DNA from: Mycolicibacterium vinylchloridicum
Lineage (GTDB): Bacteria; Actinomycetota; Actinomycetes; Mycobacteriales; Mycobacteriaceae
Assembly: GCF_013404075.1 (NCBI RefSeq)
Contig: NZ_JACBJQ010000014.1
Coordinates: forward strand, 82,672-146,671
DNA length: 64,000 nucleotides
Direction: 5' to 3'
The notes below the pieces were generated by a model that did not search any database, was not told the DNA's origin, and was given only the letters and a program-made list of their open reading frames with translations. The position numbers and the translations under genes are program-made. Each line of letters opens with the position of its first letter. The stretch's first letter is position 1. Below, in pieces: positions 60,203-64,000 of this stretch.

Positions 60203-62200
60203 ATGCCGATCCGGCGCGCCGCCGAGCACGAACCCATCGCCCGGGTGCTCCCGATGCTGTCGGTGCCGCACCTGGACCGTGAGTTCGACTATCTGGTGTC
60301 GGCCGAACAGTCCGACGACGCCCAGCCCGGGGTGCGGGTACGGGTCCGGTTCCACGGCCGTCTCGTCGATGCGTTTGTGCTCGAACGGCGTTCCGACACA
60401 GACCATGTCGGGCAGCTCGGCTGGCTGGACCGGGTCATCTCACCTGAACCGGTGCTCACCGCAGAGGTCCGCCGTCTCGTCGACGCGGTCGCCGCCCGCT
60501 ACGCCGGGACCCGCCCGGACGTGCTGCGGCTGGCCATCCCGCCCCGGCACGCCAGGGCTGAGAAGGCTCAGGCCGACCCGCCGCTGCTGCCGGTCATCGA
60601 CCCGGTCGACCCGTCCGGCTGGGCCCGTTACGGCCGAGGCGATCAGTTCCTGGCCGCGCTGCGCGACGGCCGCGCCGCCCGCGCGGTATGGCAGGCGCTG
60701 CCCGGCGAGCAGTGGTGCGACCGAATCGCCGAAGCCGCCGCGGCCGCCGTCAGCGGTGGCCACGGGGTGCTGGCCGTGGTCCCCGACCAGCGCGATATCG
60801 ATGCGCTGTGGACGGCGGCCACCGCCCTGATCGACCCGTCCGCCGTCGTCGCCCTCTCGGCCGGGCTCGGTCCCTCGGCCCGGTACCGGCGGTGGCTGGC
60901 GGCGCTGCGCGGGTACGCGAGGCTGGTCATCGGCACCCGCAGCGCGGTGTTCGCCCCCGTCGAGCGGCTGGGCCTGGTCATCGTGTGGGACGACGGCGAC
61001 GACACCCTCGCCGAACCGCGCGCGCCCTACCCACATGCCCGCGAGGTGGCGATGCTGCGGGCCCATCAGCTGCGCTGCGCGGCCGTGATCGGCGGCTACG
61101 CCCGTACGGCCGAGGCGCACGCGCTGGTGGGCAGCGGCTGGGCGCACGATCTGGTGGCGCCGCGGCCGCTGGTGCGCGCGGCCGCCCCCCGGGTGGTCGC
61201 GCTCGACGACGAGGGGTACGCCGAGGAGCGTGACCCCGCCGCCCGGTCGGCCCGGCTGCCGTCGCTGGCATTGCGCGCCGCCCGCGCCGCCCTCGAGCAG
61301 GATGCGCCGGTGCTGATCCAGGTGCCGCGGCGCGGCTATGTGCCGTCGGTGGCGTGTGGGCGCTGCCGGACGATCGCGCGGTGCCGGCATTGCATGGGGC
61401 CGCTGTCGCTGTCCGAGCGGGACGCAGCCGGTGCGGTGTGTCGCTGGTGCGGCCGCATGGACAGCTCGCTGCGCTGCCGGCGCTGTGGCTCGGACGCGAT
61501 CCGCGCGGTCGTGGTGGGGGCGCGGCGCACCGCCGAGGAGATGGGCCGGGCCTTCCCGGGGATACCCGTCATCACCTCGGCCGGGGACGCCGTGCACACC
61601 GAGATCGAGCCCGGCCCGGCCCTCGTCGTGGCAACCCCGGGCGCGGAGCCGCACGTACCCGGCCGATACGGCGCCGCCCTGCTGCTGGACAGCTGGGCGC
61701 TGCTGGGCCGCCAGGACCTGCGGGCCGCAGAGGACACCCTGCGGCGGTGGATGGCCGCTGCCGCGCAGGTCCGGTCCCGCGGCGACGGCGGAGTGGTGGC
61801 GGTGGTCGCCGAATCGGCGATCCCGACCGTGCAGGCGCTGATCAAGTGGGATCCGGTCGGGCACGCCGAAACCGAATTGGCGGCTCGCGCCGAGGTCGCG
61901 TTGCCGCCCTGCGTGCACATGGCCGCCGTGGACGGCAGCTCGGATGCGGTCAGCGCCCTGCTCGAGCACGCCGAACTGCCCGAGGATGCCGACCAGCTCG
62001 GCCCCGTCGACCTGCCGCCCGGTGTGCGCCGACCGCCCGCGACCCGGCCCGGCGAACCCGTCATCCGCATGCTCGTGCGGGTCCGCAAGGACGAAGGCCT
62101 CGGGCTGGCGGCGTCGCTGCGGCATGCGATCGCGATCGCCAGCGCCCGCCACGACCACGAGGCAGTTCGGGTGCAGATCGACCCGTTGCACATAGGGTAG
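60203..62200 (+). CDS. priA: Primosomal protein N' (PriA), actinobacterial type with degenerate helicase motifs
   Basis: A 665-aa PriA-like protein (Rv1402 ortholog). The N-terminal DNA-binding region (LPHLDREFDYLV, VRVRVRFHGR) is present. The zinc-binding module is intact: ACGRCRTIARCRHC, CRWCGR and CRRCG. The helicase part lacks a Walker A GxxGxGKT and a DEEH box; the corresponding region reads AAVSGGHGVLAVVPDQ and IVWDDGDDT. Actinobacterial PriA proteins are known to lack the key helicase residues, so it may assist replication restart without unwinding. It begins at ATG 60203. Confidence 0.92.
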   Translation: MPIRRAAEHEPIARVLPMLSVPHLDREFDYLVSAEQSDDAQPGVRVRVRFHGRLVDAFVLERRSDTDHVGQLGWLDRVISPEPVLTAEVRRLVDAVAARYAGTRPDVLRLAIPPRHARAEKAQADPPLLPVIDPVDPSGWARYGRGDQFLAALRDGRAARAVWQALPGEQWCDRIAEAAAAAVSGGHGVLAVVPDQRDIDALWTAATALIDPSAVVALSAGLGPSARYRRWLAALRGYARLVIGTRSAVFAPVERLGLVIVWDDGDDTLAEPRAPYPHAREVAMLRAHQLRCAAVIGGYARTAEAHALVGSGWAHDLVAPRPLVRAAAPRVVALDDEGYAEERDPAARSARLPSLALRAARAALEQDAPVLIQVPRRGYVPSVACGRCRTIARCRHCMGPLSLSERDAAGAVCRWCGRMDSSLRCRRCGSDAIRAVVVGARRTAEEMGRAFPGIPVITSAGDAVHTEIEPGPALVVATPGAEPHVPGRYGAALLLDSWALLGRQDLRAAEDTLRRWMAAAAQVRSRGDGGVVAVVAESAIPTVQALIKWDPVGHAETELAARAEVALPPCVHMAAVDGSSDAVSALLEHAELPEDADQLGPVDLPPGVRRPPATRPGEPVIRMLVRVRKDEGLGLAASLRHAIAIASARHDHEAVRVQIDPLHIG

Positions 62201-62225
62201 GTCCGACGAAACAGGGGGAGGCGGC

Positions 62226-64000
62226 ATGAAAACGACCGGCCGGGTCATCGGCACGTCGATCACCTTGCTGCTCATCACCATTGGGTTGCTATGGCCCTTG
62301 GTGTTCACCGGCAGCTCGCAGGGCAGCCCGCCGTCGGACCCGGTGGTCATCACCGACTATCACGCGGAGTTCGTCGTCGACGCCAACGGCCGCCTCGACG
62401 CCACCGAGATCATCACCGGCGAATTCCCCAGCGGGCGGCACGGCATCTTCCGGTACTGGGACGTCGCCAACCTCAACAGCCCACACGTCCGCCAGGAGCC
62501 ACGGATCACCGAGATCCTCCTCGACGACCGCCCGGTGCCCTACACGATGAAGTGGGAGAGCGGAAAACGCTTCCGGATAGCCAAGATTGGCGACCCGAAC
62601 CAGTACCTCGACTATGGCACCCATGTGTTCCGGATCCGCTACACCCTCGACGGTGTCCTCGATCCGGGCGGCACCGGTGCCGACAAGAAATTCGCGTCGT
62701 CGACCGGCGACCCGTCGGCGCGCTCGACGTTCTTCTGGAACGTCATCGCCCCGGCGTGGAACAACACCATCGAGCACGCCGACATCTTCATCACGCTGCC
62801 CGGTGGGGTCAGTGGCGCCCAGTGCTCGGTGGGCTACGGCGTCGGACGGGCCTGCGACGACCTGACCGTCAACGGCGACACGGTCCAGCTGTCGGCCAGC
62901 AACCTGGACCCCCGCACACCGGTCACGGTGCGGGCCGGGGTCGACGTGCCCACCCCGCCGCGCACCGAGCTGCCGTGGACCTACCGCTGGGACACGGTCC
63001 TGGGCCGGTCGCTGCCCGCGATGCTGTGGCTGGTCGGCGCCACCGTGGCGGCCGGTCTGGGCGCCTACCTGTGGTGGCGCACCACCGTCGAACCGTCACC
63101 CGGCTTTCCGCTGCAGTACGCGCCGCCGCCCGGCCTGGGCCCGGTGCAGTGTGAATACATCCGCACCGAGAAGGTCCCGGGCAACGGGCTGACGGCGACG
63201 CTGTTCTACCTGGCCGAGCGCAAGTTGATCGACCTGCACCAGGTCAGCGGCAAGAAGTGGAGTATCACCGGCACCGCCGAGTATCCCGCGTGGGCCGACA
63301 TCGACCGGGTCAGCCTCGACGTCGCAAGCGCACTGAAGATCGTCGGCCCCGGCGCCCGGTTCGACGCCAACGGCACCGTGACGGCCGGTAAGAAACTCTC
63401 GCGCGCCAAGACGGATATGAACGCATCGGTCAGGAAGTGGGCGTTCGACGGGTTCATGGTCAAACGCTCCAAAGAACTCTGGCTACGGCTCGCCAACTTC
63501 CTCGCGCTGGTGCTGGCGGTGTGCGGGTTCTTGGGGTGGGGCTTCCCGTTCACGTTGTGGGGTGTGCCGTTCGCGGTGTTCTTCGGATTCTCGGCGCGAT
63601 CGTGGACCGACGGCGTCGGTAGCCGCCGCACCCCGGCCGGGCGCGAACTGTGGTCGCAGGCAGGCGGTTTCTACCGGATGCTGTCCACCGACTCGGCCGA
63701 GTCGCGGTTCGATTTCGCCGCCCGCAAGGACCTCTACACCGCCTACATCCCGTTCGCCGTGGCCGGTGGCGTCGCCGCGCTGTGGGCCAGCAAGTATCAG
63801 ACCGCCACCGGCGAGGTCGACCCGCAGCCGGACTGGTACCACTCCTCGTCGGGTACCGGCTGGCATGCGGCGAGCACCGGTGGTGCTAGTTTCGACAGCT
63901 TCGAGTCGGCGTTGTCGTCGTCGATCGGCGCCTATACGGCCTCGCAGTCCTCGTCGTCGTCCAGCAGTGGCGGCAGCAGCGGGGGCGGCGGTGGGGGCGG
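62226..64000 (+). CDS. DUF2207 family membrane protein (partial, runs off the right edge)
   Basis: At least 591 codons are present; there is no stop by 64000. An N-terminal hydrophobic segment (SITLLLITIGLLWPLVFTG) could be a signal anchor. The extracellular DUF2207 region follows (ITDYHAEFVVDANGRLDATEIITGEFPSGRHGIFRYW, about residues 44-80). Transmembrane segments are seen near MLWLVGATVAAGLGAYLWW (about residue 262), and two more around 420-450 and 503-520. The visible C terminus turns into a Ser- then Gly-rich low-complexity tract. Function unknown. It is 25 bp after priA. Confidence 0.82.
   Translation, partial: MKTTGRVIGTSITLLLITIGLLWPLVFTGSSQGSPPSDPVVITDYHAEFVVDANGRLDATEIITGEFPSGRHGIFRYWDVANLNSPHVRQEPRITEILLDDRPVPYTMKWESGKRFRIAKIGDPNQYLDYGTHVFRIRYTLDGVLDPGGTGADKKFASSTGDPSARSTFFWNVIAPAWNNTIEHADIFITLPGGVSGAQCSVGYGVGRACDDLTVNGDTVQLSASNLDPRTPVTVRAGVDVPTPPRTELPWTYRWDTVLGRSLPAMLWLVGATVAAGLGAYLWWRTTVEPSPGFPLQYAPPPGLGPVQCEYIRTEKVPGNGLTATLFYLAERKLIDLHQVSGKKWSITGTAEYPAWADIDRVSLDVASALKIVGPGARFDANGTVTAGKKLSRAKTDMNASVRKWAFDGFMVKRSKELWLRLANFLALVLAVCGFLGWGFPFTLWGVPFAVFFGFSARSWTDGVGSRRTPAGRELWSQAGGFYRMLSTDSAESRFDFAARKDLYTAYIPFAVAGGVAALWASKYQTATGEVDPQPDWYHSSSGTGWHAASTGGASFDSFESALSSSIGAYTASQSSSSSSSGGSSGGGGGG

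Overview
The window is GC-rich chromosomal DNA from a mycobacterium, most likely an environmental, Mycolicibacterium-type species. The evidence is gene content and order. One block (about 16.1-36.8 kb) follows the M. tuberculosis Rv2559c-Rv2533c order: rarA, an Rv2557/Rv2558-like gene, yjbQ, alaS, ruvX, mltG, aroE, prepilin peptidase, aroC-aroK-aroB-aroQ, an Rv2536-like membrane gene, pepQ, efp, nusB. A second block (about 40.4-62.2 kb) follows Rv1379-Rv1402: pyrR-pyrB-pyrC-Rv1382-carA-carB-pyrF, mihF, gmk, rpoZ, coaBC, metK, Rv1393c, lipH, Rv1401, priA. The blocks are far apart in M. tuberculosis but lie about 3.7 kb apart here. GTG and TTG starts are common and genes are tightly packed, as is usual for the genus. 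Gene names come from remembered family and synteny knowledge; no database search was run.

Layout. 0-4.7 kb: a three-gene unit of ATP-grasp/alpha-E fusion, transglutaminase-like protein and zinc-ribbon metallopeptidase, a conserved but poorly understood predicted peptide-ligation/processing locus. 4.7-5.35 kb: a vapBC toxin-antitoxin pair with a near-perfect 26-bp palindrome upstream. 5.4-16.1 kb: an accessory metabolic region with a serine hydrolase, a DUF3097 protein, an acyl-CoA dehydrogenase, an F420-type oxidoreductase/SnoaL/SDR operon facing an IclR regulator, a 13E12-type HNH protein, a broken P-loop kinase gene, an SDR/TetR divergent pair and an EamA transporter. 16.1-36.8 kb: replication-stress, translation, cell-wall and shikimate genes. 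36.8-40.35 kb: a small accessory island (TetR, flavin-dependent monooxygenase, serine hydrolase, methyltransferase). 40.4-49.0 kb: the complete de novo UMP/carbamoyl-phosphate operon behind a leader with the PyrR-binding consensus. 49.0-51.7 kb: ctaD, a small secreted Gly/Pro-rich protein, and the longest gene-free gap. 51.7-55.6 kb: mihF-gmk-rpoZ-coaBC-metK. 55.6-64.0 kb: a Baeyer-Villiger-type monooxygenase, an SDR, a hemophore-like protein, LipH, a YhhN-family membrane protein, priA and a DUF2207 membrane protein running off the right end.

How the genes work together: the aro genes make the shikimate-to-chorismate precursors of aromatic amino acids; the pyr/car operon makes UMP and carbamoyl phosphate and is probably repressed by PyrR at the level of translation; gmk, rpoZ, mihF, coaBC and metK supply nucleotide, transcription, nucleoid, CoA and SAM functions. 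The most interesting non-housekeeping signals are the ATP-grasp/alpha-E/transglutaminase/metallopeptidase locus, the vapBC palindrome with its core repeated in vapC, the structured metK leader, ctaD lodged between pyrF and mihF, the TetR-type palindrome at 37.3 kb, and a recurrent 4-nt interlocked-stop arrangement at convergent gene ends. I found no CRISPR array, tRNA, rRNA, insertion sequence or prophage.
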